Positions 1 to 6,771 are shown, counted from the first letter of the stretch. The stretch: DNA of 23,315 nucleotides from Methylophaga sp. (GCF_030651745.1 NZ_JAUSCC010000124.1:1-23315); one strand, 5' to 3'. Notes: generated by a model from the letters alone, not told the origin. Numbers and translations are program-made.

Positions 1-171
1 TCGGCGCAAATAGGAATGTTTCTCAATTAGACGCAATCAGCGTGTCTGAGCGTTCGATCTGAAGGCAAAATTCCCGGAAAATCGTCATCAAAGCAACGGC
101 GAAATTATAAAAAATTGAGTTTTCTTTCAGACACTAATTAGTCGTTTTTTAGGTATCAGCTTGGCTTTGGG
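1..171. other. left-edge region without a convincing gene
   Basis: No complete gene is visible. One plus-strand frame is open from the edge to a TGA near position 57 (about 19 codons, ending SVSERSI) and could be the tail of a gene cut by the window. The rest is AT-rich spacer, with one copy of a 15-bp repeat at 144-158, and runs into the attC-like site at 172. It may be the end of an upstream integron cassette. Confidence 0.3.
144..158 (+). repeat. 15-bp repeat GTTTTTTAGGTATCA, copy 1
   Basis: Identical to 1079-1093. The core TAGGTATCA also occurs at 6290-6298, where it is formed by the IS end plus its target duplication, and at 10596-10604. All four are on the plus strand. Function unknown. 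Confidence 0.6.
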
Positions 172-288
172 GCCTAACAAGTCAGTCAAAGGGACGCTCC
201 GCCCGTTGGCGTTTTTGAAGTTTTGTTTTTATCAGGGTTCGGTGGCTTCGTTAAAGCTCAGTGAGCGGCGCGCCCCGTAACGTTGGGC
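172..288 (+). other. attC-like recombination site (integron cassette boundary)
   Basis: The stretch starts with GCCTAAC, which fits the attC consensus RYYYAAC, and ends with GTTGGGC, which fits the core GTTRRRY, 117 bp apart. Just inside are the imperfectly complementary arms AAGGGACGC and GCGCGCCCCGT, as in many environmental attC sites. It lies 56 bp upstream of a single plus-strand gene. Cassette identity is inferred from sequence pattern only. Confidence 0.5.
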
Positions 289-344
289 GTCAATCCCAAT
301 AGCGGCAAGTAACTCTTAATAATTTTTGTCATATGGAGAAAACA

Positions 345-1064
345 ATGGAAAGCAATTCACATAAAAACACTTGGGACACGTACACGAAATCATGGTCCGA
401 GATAGACGCACCGAAGAGGCTGCAATTATTCGAGCAATGCTTAAGCCCTGATTGCGTGTACACCGACCCGATCATTCAAGCGACAGGATATGAGCAATTG
501 TCTGGGTATATGTCGGAACTTCAAAAGAACGTGCCTGGAGTAAGATTTATGACAACCGATTTTAAAAACCACCATGATCGGAGTCTTACGCATTGGAACA
601 TGGTAGACGGCAATGAAAACGTGCTCTCTCAGGGGGCAAGCTATGGGCTGTACGGGGCGGATGGCCGTTTAATGCAAATGACAGGGTTCTTTGAGTCACC
701 TAATGCGGACCCCAGCGCTGAATATACGGAATACATTTTAGCGCTGCTAGAACCCATTGGTCTAGTGCGAACAGGCCGATTCTTTGGTGGCGTGGGGATT
801 TCCAATGGCTTTGTGCAGTTTGCCATGATTATGGGAAACTGCCTGTATTTTGCAGTTGATGAGAATACTCGGAAGAAATATGAAGAAGCGGGGATGCAGC
901 CGTTTTCGTATATGATAAAGAAAGGACAAGTTCAGGTGCGCAAGTATTTTGAAGTTCCCGAAGATGTTCTTAATGATTGCGAACAACTACGACTATGGGC
1001 AAACGAAGCGATGCGCGTAGCTGGCAAAACCAAGCCCAACAAGCGCTCAAGAGGAGCCTCCTAA
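345..1064 (+). CDS. NTF2/SnoaL-like domain fused to TfoX N-terminal-like domain
   Basis: A 239-residue protein. Residues about 9-117 resemble a SnoaL/NTF2-like fold (NTWDTYTKSW, CVYTDP, MTGFFE), a small cone-shaped domain found in cyclases, isomerases and binding proteins. Residues about 128-228 match the TfoX N-terminal domain (YILALLEPIGLVRTGRFFGG, then NCLYFAVDENTRKKYEEAG and EDVLNDCEQLRLWANEAM). TfoX-N proteins normally start at about this point (EY-EYILDLLEPLG), so this looks like two ordinary single-domain genes joined. An upstream in-frame ATG at 333 exists, but GGAG at 335-338 sits 6 nt before the ATG at 345, so 345 is preferred. The gene is cassette-like, lying between an attC-like site and the next cassette. 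Biological role unknown. Confidence 0.75.
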   Translation: MESNSHKNTWDTYTKSWSEIDAPKRLQLFEQCLSPDCVYTDPIIQATGYEQLSGYMSELQKNVPGVRFMTTDFKNHHDRSLTHWNMVDGNENVLSQGASYGLYGADGRLMQMTGFFESPNADPSAEYTEYILALLEPIGLVRTGRFFGGVGISNGFVQFAMIMGNCLYFAVDENTRKKYEEAGMQPFSYMIKKGQVQVRKYFEVPEDVLNDCEQLRLWANEAMRVAGKTKPNKRSRGAS

Positions 1065-1078
1065 CGTCGGCCCGCTTA

Positions 1079-1093
1079 GTTTTTTAGGTATCA
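1079..1093 (+). repeat. 15-bp repeat GTTTTTTAGGTATCA, copy 2
   Basis: Identical to 144-158. It lies in the 50-bp gap between the SnoaL-TfoX gene and the cupin gene, just after a degenerate attC-like sequence (CCTAACGTCGG at about 1060). Confidence 0.6.
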
Positions 1094-1114
1094 CTTTACA
1101 TATCGGAGCAAGGA

Positions 1115-1495
1115 ATGACGAAATCAATAACGACATACTGGAACACTCTGAGCCCGGAGAGCCGGGAGCGATGGATGCCAGTCAAAGGGCTGGAAGGAAT
1201 CGCCGAGGAACTAACGCTTAGCATCGATCCGATAGCTGGCGAATACACAAGATTGACACGCTTCCTGCCGGGTGCCGATACATCGGCATTTGGCGGGAAA
1301 ACTCATTCCTACCCGGAGGAAGTGTTCATTGTCAGCGGCCGCCTGTACGACCAAGCGTTTGGCCTATGGCTTGAAGCCGGTCATTACGCAAGCCGTCCTC
1401 CTGGAGAACTTCATGGGCCATTCAAAACAGACCTGGGGTGTGTCGTATTAGAAGTGTCATTCCCTAACCGCGTTGTTGACGGCAATGGTGCTTAA
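1115..1495 (+). CDS. cupin-domain protein
   Basis: A 126-residue single-domain cupin. The first cupin motif is at residues 64-75 (H64-SYPEE-VFIVSG; the usual second histidine is replaced by Y66) and the second at 89-100 (G89..PPGE-LH, with H100). H64, E68/E69 and H100 are the likely metal ligands. It resembles small ChrR/anti-sigma-type or quercetinase-like cupins; the substrate cannot be told. GGAGCAAGGA lies directly before the ATG. It is a stand-alone plus-strand gene between attC-like sequences, as in an integron cassette. Confidence 0.8.
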   Translation: MTKSITTYWNTLSPESRERWMPVKGLEGIAEELTLSIDPIAGEYTRLTRFLPGADTSAFGGKTHSYPEEVFIVSGRLYDQAFGLWLEAGHYASRPPGELHGPFKTDLGCVVLEVSFPNRVVDGNGA

Positions 1496-1551
1496 CCCGG
1501 AAGCGAACCTGCGAGAAAAGCCACGCAGGCCGATTACTTTGAAAGTTAGGT
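1490..1551 (+). other. attC-like site
   Basis: GCTTAAC (RYYYAAC) at the 5' end overlaps the cupin stop, and GTTAGGT (GTTRRRY) closes the 62-bp stretch. Internal arms CCTGCG and CGCAGG can pair. Size and layout fit a short attC site. Confidence 0.5.
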
Positions 1552-1564
1552 TGTAAGGAGTCAC

Positions 1565-2002
1565 ATGACAACAAAGATTGTAGGTGTTATCGCTATATTG
1601 TTAGCAGTGTTATCACTCCCATTGTCTTTCGATTCGCTTGGCGTTTTAGTTGCTTTACTTGCTGTATTTGTTGCTTCTATTTCTGCTTTCTTGAAAAATA
1701 TAAGCCATAGTATTATTGCAGCTTTAATCGCAACAGTCGCTATTTTTGATGCCAGCCCTTTGCCCCAAATATTAAAACAAACAGAGTCGGTAGGCACTTC
1801 TATAGAAACGAGTTCATACAATCAGGAATTGGTAAATCCTACTCTGGCTGGCGAACGTACAGAAATATACATTCAAAAAAGAATGGGCGACCAGCAAGAA
1901 ATTAAAGAAAGGAATAAAATATTTCTCGCGATTATAGGCGGCGTATACTTCCTATATATAACTGCAATCGGTTATGCGCTCCATAGAAGTAGCAACAAGT
2001 AA
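1565..2002 (+). CDS. small integral membrane protein
   Basis: 145 residues. Hydrophobic segments at about 5-22, 25-43, 46-62 and 118-138 suggest four membrane helices. A soluble polar loop (about 65-117, including NPTLAGERTE and the charged QQEIKERNK) lies between the third and fourth. AAGGAG sits 6 nt before the ATG. I do not recognise a family. It follows the cassette layout: a short gap after an attC-like site, then another attC-like site 15 bp after its stop. Confidence 0.65.
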   Translation: MTTKIVGVIAILLAVLSLPLSFDSLGVLVALLAVFVASISAFLKNISHSIIAALIATVAIFDASPLPQILKQTESVGTSIETSSYNQELVNPTLAGERTEIYIQKRMGDQQEIKERNKIFLAIIGGVYFLYITAIGYALHRSSNK

Positions 2003-2015
2003 AGTAAAGTAAATT

Positions 2016-2079
2016 ACATAACACTACGTCCGAGAGGGACGCCGCAAAGGCGCGGGGCTCCTTAACTTTACTTTAGAGC
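2016..2079 (+). other. degenerate attC-like site
   Basis: It begins ACATAAC and ends TTTAGAGC, both one or two bases off the attC consensus. Between them, GAGGGACGCCGC and GGCGCGGGGCTC form an imperfect hairpin (core CGCC-GCAAA-GGCG). The next gene starts 21 bp downstream. Confidence 0.4.
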
Positions 2080-2099
2080 TATTCATTAAGGAAGCTTAC

Positions 2100-2381
2100 A
2101 TGCAACACGTTTTAATTATTCATGAGGTCGAGTCTTATCCGGCATGGAAGGCTGTCTTCGACCAAGCAGCAAACATTAGGAAAAACGCCGGAGAAATCAG
2201 CTACCAGTTACTGCGATATGACAACGATGCAAACAACATCGTCCACTTCTCGGCGTGATCTTCGTTGAACAATGCCCGGCGCTTCTTCGAGTCTCCAGAG
2301 TTAGTAGAAATCAGGAAAAAGGCTGGCGTAAAAGCACCAGACTTCATCTATCTGCAAGAAATAGAGCGTGGTGTGTTATAG
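2100..2381 (+). pseudogene. antibiotic-biosynthesis-monooxygenase-like protein with in-frame TGA
   Basis: ATG at 2100 is preceded by AAGGA at 7-nt spacing. The frame reads MQHVLIIHEVESYPAWKAVF.. and runs 93 codons to TAG at 2379-2381, with an in-frame TGA at 2256-2258 (codon 53). On both sides the translation fits one small dimeric ferredoxin-like (ABM/cyclase-type) protein: VHFSA before the stop, SSLNNARRFFESPELVEIRKKAG after it. Relatives as I recall them have tryptophan at this position (..FSxWSSL), so TGG to TGA is the simplest explanation. The gene is probably inactivated by one transition; a sequencing error or readthrough is not excluded. The cassette context suggests a formerly mobile single gene. 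Confidence 0.75.
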
Positions 2382-2632
2382 AACTTAAGAAACACATCTC
2401 AAGTCACTGATTAACAAAGCTGTTTTTAAGGGACTTATTCAGAAGCGACGAGTTTCATATCCATTTTTTCGGCCCGCTGAGCAAGTTGCCCGCCGCAGTG
2501 CGGTTGGGGGTAAGCTTGTGAACCTCAATAAAAACGTTACTTGATGTGTAAATGTTGGGGTTCGTACCTCACCCCGCGCTATGTCCCCGGTCTATACACT
2601 TGAGCCGGAAGGGCTATTTGACTTCGTCCGGC
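2382..2632. other. gap between cassette region and minus-strand genes
   Basis: No gene is seen. The first part (about 2411-2435, ATTAACAAAG..TTTTTAAGGGACT) resembles the 5' half of some attC sites, and GTTGGGG occurs at about 2503 and 2553, but no clean closing core was found. This probably marks the decayed end of the cassette cluster. Confidence 0.3.
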
Positions 2633-2635
2633 TCA
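2601..2635. repeat. 9-bp inverted repeat at gene end
   Basis: TGAGCCGGA (2601-2609) and TCCGGCTCA (2627-2635) are perfectly complementary with a 17-nt loop. The right arm contains the stop codon of the minus-strand gene starting at 2839. There is no U-run, so it is a weak intrinsic terminator at best; it may protect an mRNA 3' end. Confidence 0.45.
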
Positions 2636-2839
2636 GGACAGTGGCGGGCTGGCGCCGGCTTGGACAAGGTATTCCCATAGTTGTTTGATGTCTTGCTTGG
2701 TACATATACTACTATGGTGTGGATGGTGCATGCATTCTGCTTTTGCCGGTGTTTTATCGACAGTAATCACGGGTTCTGTGCTTGCAGTCCCTACTGCCAA
2801 CAGAAGGGATGCAAGTAGAATCGGTTGAATTCGACACAT
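2633..2839 (-). CDS. small secreted protein, unknown
   Basis: From the ATG at 2839 it encodes 68 residues (MCRIQPILLASLLLAVGTAS..). The hydrophobic N-terminus looks like a signal peptide with cleavage near GTAS-TEP, leaving a short histidine/cysteine-containing periplasmic peptide (CMHHPHHSSIC). An in-frame TTG at 2848 overlaps the TGA of the upstream gene by two bases (TTGA), so initiation may be coupled there instead. No clear SD is seen for either start. I do not recognise a family. It forms a two-gene unit with the PKD-like protein. Confidence 0.5.
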   Translation of the reverse strand: MCRIQPILLASLLLAVGTASTEPVITVDKTPAKAECMHHPHHSSICTKQDIKQLWEYLVQAGASPPLS

Positions 2840-2844
2840 GGCAA

Positions 2845-3336
2845 TCAATAAGCGACGTTAATGGATACCGGCGTGGACAGATCTTTGCCGTCGTCCCTAC
2901 CCGTTATAGTCACCGAAGCCGACTGTGGCGTATTCGTTTTGCTAAAGCTGATCCGATGAGCTGTGGATACGATGGGTTGGCCGTTAACCTCCCAGGCATA
3001 ACCAGTGATCTTGCCGTCATGATCGGTGCATTTGGCCTCGACATAGACCTCATGGGTCGACGGTAACGTTATCAGTTCACACACTGGCGGCTGGTTCTGA
3101 AGCATATCTATCGACGAATCGACCGTGGCTTTTTTTAAGCTGTTGTCATCTAGCGGCATAACTGATGTTTTGTCAAAAGCATGCCCGACCATCATCATCG
3201 CCCTGGATGGACCTGGATTATCGAAGAGTCCTGGATTGATGTCGTTTGGATCGTTGTCTTGAACGGTTAAAGACAGTGTGGCCGACAGCAAAAACAAAAG
3301 AGATTTGGCCGGCGAAGATGTCAACAAACGGCGCAT
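2845..3336 (-). CDS. secreted protein with PKD-like domain
   Basis: 163 residues. Residues 1-25 (MRRLLTSSPAKSLLFLLSAT..) look like a signal peptide. Residues about 81-163 resemble a PKD/Ig-like beta-sandwich repeat: NQPPVCEL at the start, CTDHDGKITGYAWEVNGQPI in the middle, ASVTITGRDDGKDLS near the end. C86 and C98 could form a disulfide. AAGGAGG is 6 nt before the ATG. PKD domains usually mediate carbohydrate or protein contacts outside the cell; a single free copy suggests a small exported adhesive or accessory protein. It lies downstream of the terminator at 3434-3475 and so is probably transcribed separately. Confidence 0.65.
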   Translation of the reverse strand: MRRLLTSSPAKSLLFLLSATLSLTVQDNDPNDINPGLFDNPGPSRAMMMVGHAFDKTSVMPLDDNSLKKATVDSSIDMLQNQPPVCELITLPSTHEVYVEAKCTDHDGKITGYAWEVNGQPIVSTAHRISFSKTNTPQSASVTITGRDDGKDLSTPVSINVAY

Positions 3337-3433
3337 AACTGCCTCCTTATATTATAGAGAGTATTAACTAATAAATTTTGTGAATTGATAAGCGCGAAAG
3401 GCACTGAAAAAACGCGCCTTTTAAAAAAGTTGA

Positions 3434-3475
3434 AGCCAAAAAAAACCGAGCACTGAAAAAATCAGGTTCGGTTTT
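3434..3475 (-). terminator. Rho-independent terminator ending the minus-strand gene train
   Basis: Read on the minus strand: AAAACCGA (3475-3468), an inner CTGA/TCAG pair, then TCGGTTTT (3449-3442) continuing into a run of eight T. It is an 8-bp outer stem followed by a U-run, about 110 nt after the last small gene of the train. The 12-mer GCACTGAAAAAA in its loop is repeated at 3401-3412, next to a second weaker hairpin (AAAGGC/GCCTTT, about 3397-3421) that could act on the plus strand. Confidence 0.75.
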
Positions 3476-3583
3476 GGTATTGAGCGCAGTCCAATCAAAT
3501 GGCAGTACGCTTCTTTTTTGATTAAGTGAATTGAGCGCCAAAATCAACGTATCACGGTATGAGCCTCTATTTTACAGGCCTAT
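3476..3583. other. spacer after the last small gene
   Basis: No gene or structure beyond the terminator is apparent. Confidence 0.3.
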
Positions 3584-3769
3584 TTAATAGCAGTGAGCGT
3601 GCAGTACTTCCGAGTCTTTGCCGAAACAGTAGTTGCACTTAAATTGAGATCTCAGCCAATCCAGGTATTTGGCATCATTGCCATCCCATCCTTGGAGTGG
3701 TGAAAATGTCTGGGAAGGTGTGCCGTGTGTTGTATCCAGACGCTACGCGTCAAAAACAAACAAACTCAT
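3584..3769 (-). pseudogene. small Cys/His protein with in-frame TAG at codon 9
   Basis: ATG at 3769-3767 has a strong SD (GGGGAGG) 7 nt upstream and lies 16 nt after the primase stop. The frame MSLFVFDA is interrupted by TAG (3745-3743), then stays open for 52 more codons to TAA at 3586-3584. The tail carries a likely zinc site, C-N-Y-C followed by H-A-H-C (FKCNYCFGKDSEVLHAHCY). A CAG or TGG to TAG transition would explain the stop. The protein family is unknown to me. The good SD, the operon position and the Cys/His pattern argue for a real gene, either freshly inactivated or read through. Confidence 0.55.
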
Positions 3770-3785
3770 AACACAACCTCCCCTT

Positions 3786-4601
3786 TCAGAAACAAGACCG
3801 AACAAACGCATTCGGGCCTTGCTGATTCAGGACATCCAGCCAGTCAACACTTTTACTGTTAACAGGTATTGGCCCTTTAGGTTCACAAATCACCGCTTCA
3901 ACGCCCTGAGCTTTTGCAAGCTCTGCGAGCTTTGTCGCGGCCAATGACCCGGCACATGAACGATCCAGATCAGACCATATCATGAGCTTTTTAACGCCAG
4001 CGGGAATGACGAATTGACTCATCATCGTGGCGCTGATCAACGGCCACGTTACCATACCGGTCGCTTCAATAACGGCCAAAGCTGTTTCGATACCTTCAGT
4101 CACGCACAACACGCGACCAGGATTTCCTAAGCGAATAGCAGAACCGACCACAAGTTTATTGGATGGCGCCGGCATCATTTTCTTAGGTGAATCAACCGGC
4201 GCTTTACATCCATCTTGCGTCAAAAACGTGCGATGAATGGTGATGGCTTCGTTGCCTTTTTCGACCAATGCAAGCATGGCTGGGTAATGACCGATCAGGT
4301 TACCGTCTTCGTCCCGGTACTGCATCTTGGAATGAAAGCGGATTGAAGGCCAATTAGGAAGCCAACCATCCAAACCGCGAGACTGCAAGTAAAGCCTTAC
4401 AGGTTCGGCGTCCGGGTGATGAACCGATTTGGATTCCAGCCACACAGTACGAAGAATCGCTTTTAGTCTGCCATCGTCCACAGTGGACTTTGACTTCGTA
4501 AAAACCGGCTTCCGTGGAGCGACGGGGTTTTGATCCGCAGCATTTGTCGATAACCCAAGCACATTGGCAACAGCCGTTAATGTATCACCTAAATCCTGCA
4601 A
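3786..4601 (-). pseudogene. primase, C-terminal Toprim part, severed by IS insertion
   Basis: This is the 3' part of a DNA primase gene whose 5' part lies at 6289-6561. Coding sequence native to the gene runs from 4587 down to 3786; the open frame extends 14 nt further only because it reads into the IS inverted repeat, where a TTG could serve as a poor start. The product has a Toprim fold like plasmid and P4-type primases: VTEGIETALAVIEATG (the catalytic glutamate motif) at residues about 168-183, and IWSDLDRSCAGSLAATKLA (the DxD motif) at about 210-228. Excising the IS together with one TATCA copy joins ..RFPD to TLTAV.. in frame, giving 354 residues. As it stands, Toprim and zinc finger are uncoupled, so primase function is probably lost. 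Confidence 0.85.
4583..4587. repeat. TATCA target-site duplication, left copy
   Basis: TATCA directly abuts the left end of the IS and is repeated at 6294-6298 next to the right end. Confidence 0.85.
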
Positions 4602-4825
4602 GCCCTAAAAACAGGCATTAATCCCTGCATTTTTATGCTCAAATTTTATTTTTCAAATCCGCCGCTGCGTTTTTATCTATGTATTCACCGCATTCAGTCC
4701 TCTACCTATCCTAAATTACAAAAAATCCCGAAGATTTTCTGGCGACAGGCCTAGTCTAGCCCTCCTTCTCGAACGAAGGCTAATAACAATCCATTGATGT
4801 TGGTGTTATTTGTTTATCGTTAGGA

Positions 4826-6196
4826 TCACGATCCTAAACCGACAGCCACCCAATCATCCCAAGCCTGAGGGTAAAGATGATTGTCAGGTGTCTTAACGGT
4901 CAACTGCCTGTTTCCTGTCAGCAACTTGCCTGCTACACGAACCAAATAGGCGCGAATGGTTTCGGGTTCCCATTGCCGAAGGGTCTGGCTGCCACTCATG
5001 ATGGCCATCCACCGCAACGTGTTGTAAGCCAATACCGCGCAATGGAACAAGGCGGCATTAGCCAGAAATTCAGCGGTTCTTAGCTTGCCCATGCCCATCT
5101 GGCCTTTGGATTCTTCGATCCAGGTTTCGCACGTTGCGCGTTCGCCGTATTTTTTGTGGGTTTGCCAAGGCGTAAAGGCTTCTGTCGTGACATAGCAGAA
5201 ATAGTCATAGTCGTATTGAGCTGTTTCCAGCAAATCAACTTGAGGGCGTCGTTCTTTAAGTTGCTTCCTGCGCACCGCACTAAAACGGCGCGTCACTTTC
5301 CACTCACCGCAACGATAGTCAAACGTACATTGTTCCCAGTCCGGTTGCCCGGCTATGGCTGTCCACTGTTGCCCCGTCAACAGCACGACTAAGTTTTTAA
5401 GTTTGACCTTGATCAGATAGCCATGTTTATGGGCATCCAGCAAGTCCAATAAGGCGCCGACAAAATAACCACTGTCGGCGCGGATTATAAGCCGCGTTTT
5501 GTTCGGTAAATGCGCCAGTAACTGTTTGACGAATTCAACAACGCCATTACTGGTATAGGCGCTTCCCGTTCTAAACCAGGCCTGCAGAATTTCCTTGCTG
5601 CCCACCCAAAAAGCCAATTGCGGATGATAGGAAAGCGCGCCTTGCTTCTTGGGGTTGTAGCCTTTAGCGGCTCCCTCTTGGGTGCCGCACACCGAATCCA
5701 CGGTGGAATCAATATCGATCCATTGCACCGGGTTGAGTCCAACTTTAGATACGCCTGCCCGGTTGGCCTTGCGCCATATCTGTCCGCGTAATTTATGGGT
5801 GACGCTTTCAAGCTGGCTGATCTGCTTTTCTGTGACTTCTTTAAAGAGTCGACTTATCGTGGTCTCGACGGGGATTTTTAGCCAACCCGCCACCTCACGT
5901 AAGACACTATCTGACCAAACAGCACAAAGTTTTGCGATGTTGCTGGCACCACCGATCACACCCACTACGGTCAGCAACATCGTTCCCGACAAGTGATACT
6001 CTGCATTATCCCCGCGTTGATGTGGAACCGTCTGATGGACCGTTTGTTCAAAGCCGATACGTTCCAGGAATTTTACTACGGGTATAAGGCCTGCCTGGCT
6101 GGTCAGTCCGGATGCGGTTGCTGTCATTTTAACTTTGCCTGCTGGCTTACGAACGGCGGTGGCTTTTTTCAGTTTTTTTGACGGCTTTGCTTTCAT
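4826..6196 (-). CDS. IS1380-family DDE transposase
   Basis: A 456-residue, full-length transposase. Characteristic parts: VQWIDIDSTVDSVCG with the first catalytic Asp; the IS1380 signature following it (EGAAKGYNPKKQGALSYHPQ); LIIRADSGYF with the second Asp; CETWIEESKGQMGMGKLR with the catalytic Glu. The N-terminus is rich in Lys/Arg (MKAKPSKKLKKATAVRKPAG), as in DNA-binding tails. No frameshift or stop is seen, so the element could be active. It is transcribed in the same direction as the host operon. The hairpin TTAGGAT-CACG-ATCCTAA (4820-4837) overlaps its stop. Confidence 0.93.
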   Translation of the reverse strand: MKAKPSKKLKKATAVRKPAGKVKMTATASGLTSQAGLIPVVKFLERIGFEQTVHQTVPHQRGDNAEYHLSGTMLLTVVGVIGGASNIAKLCAVWSDSVLREVAGWLKIPVETTISRLFKEVTEKQISQLESVTHKLRGQIWRKANRAGVSKVGLNPVQWIDIDSTVDSVCGTQEGAAKGYNPKKQGALSYHPQLAFWVGSKEILQAWFRTGSAYTSNGVVEFVKQLLAHLPNKTRLIIRADSGYFVGALLDLLDAHKHGYLIKVKLKNLVVLLTGQQWTAIAGQPDWEQCTFDYRCGEWKVTRRFSAVRRKQLKERRPQVDLLETAQYDYDYFCYVTTEAFTPWQTHKKYGERATCETWIEESKGQMGMGKLRTAEFLANAALFHCAVLAYNTLRWMAIMSGSQTLRQWEPETIRAYLVRVAGKLLTGNRQLTVKTPDNHLYPQAWDDWVAVGLGS

Positions 6197-6276
6197 TAAA
6201 ATAATGACCTATGAAACACCTTGGTTTTCATATTATACCATTGATTTATAACGACAATTAAACGTAACTAGGTATT

Positions 6277-6293
6277 GGCTTGCAGGATTTAGG
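6277..6293. repeat. IS right terminal inverted repeat
   Basis: 17 bp, perfectly complementary to 4588-4604. Reading into it on the minus strand, the interrupted primase gains one Thr codon and then an in-frame TAA from the CCTAAA of the repeat. Confidence 0.88.
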
Positions 6294-6561
6294 TATCAGG
6301 AAAACGCCAACCTCTAAGCCACATCAATAACGAAAAACCATCCGGTTTGGCGCCGCAAGAGTTGCAAATGCCTCCACCTGAGATATCGGCATCACGAAAC
6401 AGCTTAAAACCATCTTTTCCACCATGAACAGGACAACCAATGTGCCTGCCGGGTTTTGAGATAGCGCGTTCAAGTTCGGGCGCCAGGGAATCCAGGACAG
6501 ACAGCCAGGAACCACGAACTGCGTTTTTGACAACGTCAGAATCAACCGTTTGGGTACTCAT
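6289..6561 (-). pseudogene. primase, N-terminal zinc-finger part, severed by IS insertion
   Basis: 90 residues, of which the first 89 are native. A CHC2-type zinc finger is formed by C43-x2-H46 and C66-x2-C69 (IGCPVHGGKDGF, then GGGICNSCGA), the template-recognition domain of bacterial and mobile-element primases. The reading frame ends one codon into the IS. The start is set by ATG at 6561 with GAGG 7 nt upstream; this ATG overlaps the TGA of a 19-codon upstream peptide (ATGA), which points to translational coupling. Together with 3786-4587 it made a compact CHC2-Toprim primase of about 354 residues. Confidence 0.85.
6294..6298. repeat. TATCA target-site duplication, right copy
   Basis: Matches 4583-4587 across the IS; together they define a 5-bp target duplication. 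Confidence 0.85.
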
Positions 6562-6617
6562 ACGGTCACCTCATCGACAATGGTGGCAACGGTCTTGATA
6601 ATATTGATGTAAAACAT
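6558..6617 (-). CDS. 19-residue leader peptide overlapping the primase start
   Basis: MFYINIIKTVATIVDEVTV, from ATG at 6617 to TGA at 6560-6558. AGGA lies 8 nt before the ATG. Its stop overlaps the primase start as ATGA. It sits directly downstream of two tandem LS elements, so those leaders control this peptide and, through coupling, the primase. TTGTC (about 6645-6641) can pair with GACAA next to the SD and could hide it. A role as an entry site for coupled translation is inferred; the peptide itself need not function. Confidence 0.5.
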   Translation of the reverse strand: MFYINIIKTVATIVDEVTV

Positions 6618-6645
6618 GGTTTTTGTCCTGGTGATGTCCCGACAA

Positions 6646-6701
6646 CCGAGACTTTCTTGATACCCCTCCCAGGAAGGATCAAGAAAGTCCCGGAAGGCGG
6701 G
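6646..6701 (-). promoter_or_regulatory. LS20: folded leader, second of tandem pair before the primase unit
   Basis: The longest member. Outer stem CCGGGACTTTCTTGAT with ATCAAGAAAGTCTCGG: 16 bp with one G-U pair. It encloses CCTTCC/GGGAGG-type inner complementarity. Upstream CCCG (6701-6698) can pair with CGGG of the 5' arm, the competing hairpin typical of the family. Confidence 0.8.
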
Positions 6702-6716
6702 ATGGAAAATCCACCC

Positions 6717-6762
6717 GAGAGAAAACGCTCGACCCATAGGGAGATGTTTTCTCCCAAGTGGG
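6717..6762 (-). promoter_or_regulatory. LS19: folded leader, first of tandem pair before the primase unit
   Basis: Outer stem GGGAGAAAAC/GTTTTCTCTC (10 bp, one G-U). Inner hairpin CCC-TAT-GGG. Competing hairpin CCC-ACTT-GGG with segment A at 6762-6760. It begins 9 nt after the stop of the 78-residue gene. A further hairpin (CGGGTGGA../..TCCATCCCG) links it to LS20. Confidence 0.8.
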
Positions 6763-6771
6763 TAAGATAAA

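Larger units (their letters stand above)
4588..6293 (-). mobile_element. complete IS1380-family insertion sequence (1706 bp)
   Basis: Perfect 17-bp terminal inverted repeats CCTAAATCCTGCAAGCC (4588-4604, and the reverse complement at 6277-6293) begin with CCTA, as is typical of IS1380 relatives. The element is flanked by a 5-bp duplication, TATCA. One transposase gene fills most of it. About 220 bp of non-coding sequence lies between the transposase stop and the left end. The undamaged ends, perfect duplication and intact transposase suggest a recent insertion. Confidence 0.92.

Noticed and set aside
2782..3066. 94-codon plus-strand ORF
   Set aside because: Antisense to the PKD-like secreted protein, which has a good SD, signal peptide and domain match.
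3352..3357. TATAAT as a -10 for the PKD-like gene
   Set aside because: It ends only 15 nt before the ATG, so transcription would start inside the SD; no good -35 at proper spacing.
3669..3947. 92-codon plus-strand ORF
   Set aside because: Overlaps the end of the primase and the small Cys/His gene on the other strand; composition not protein-like and no SD.
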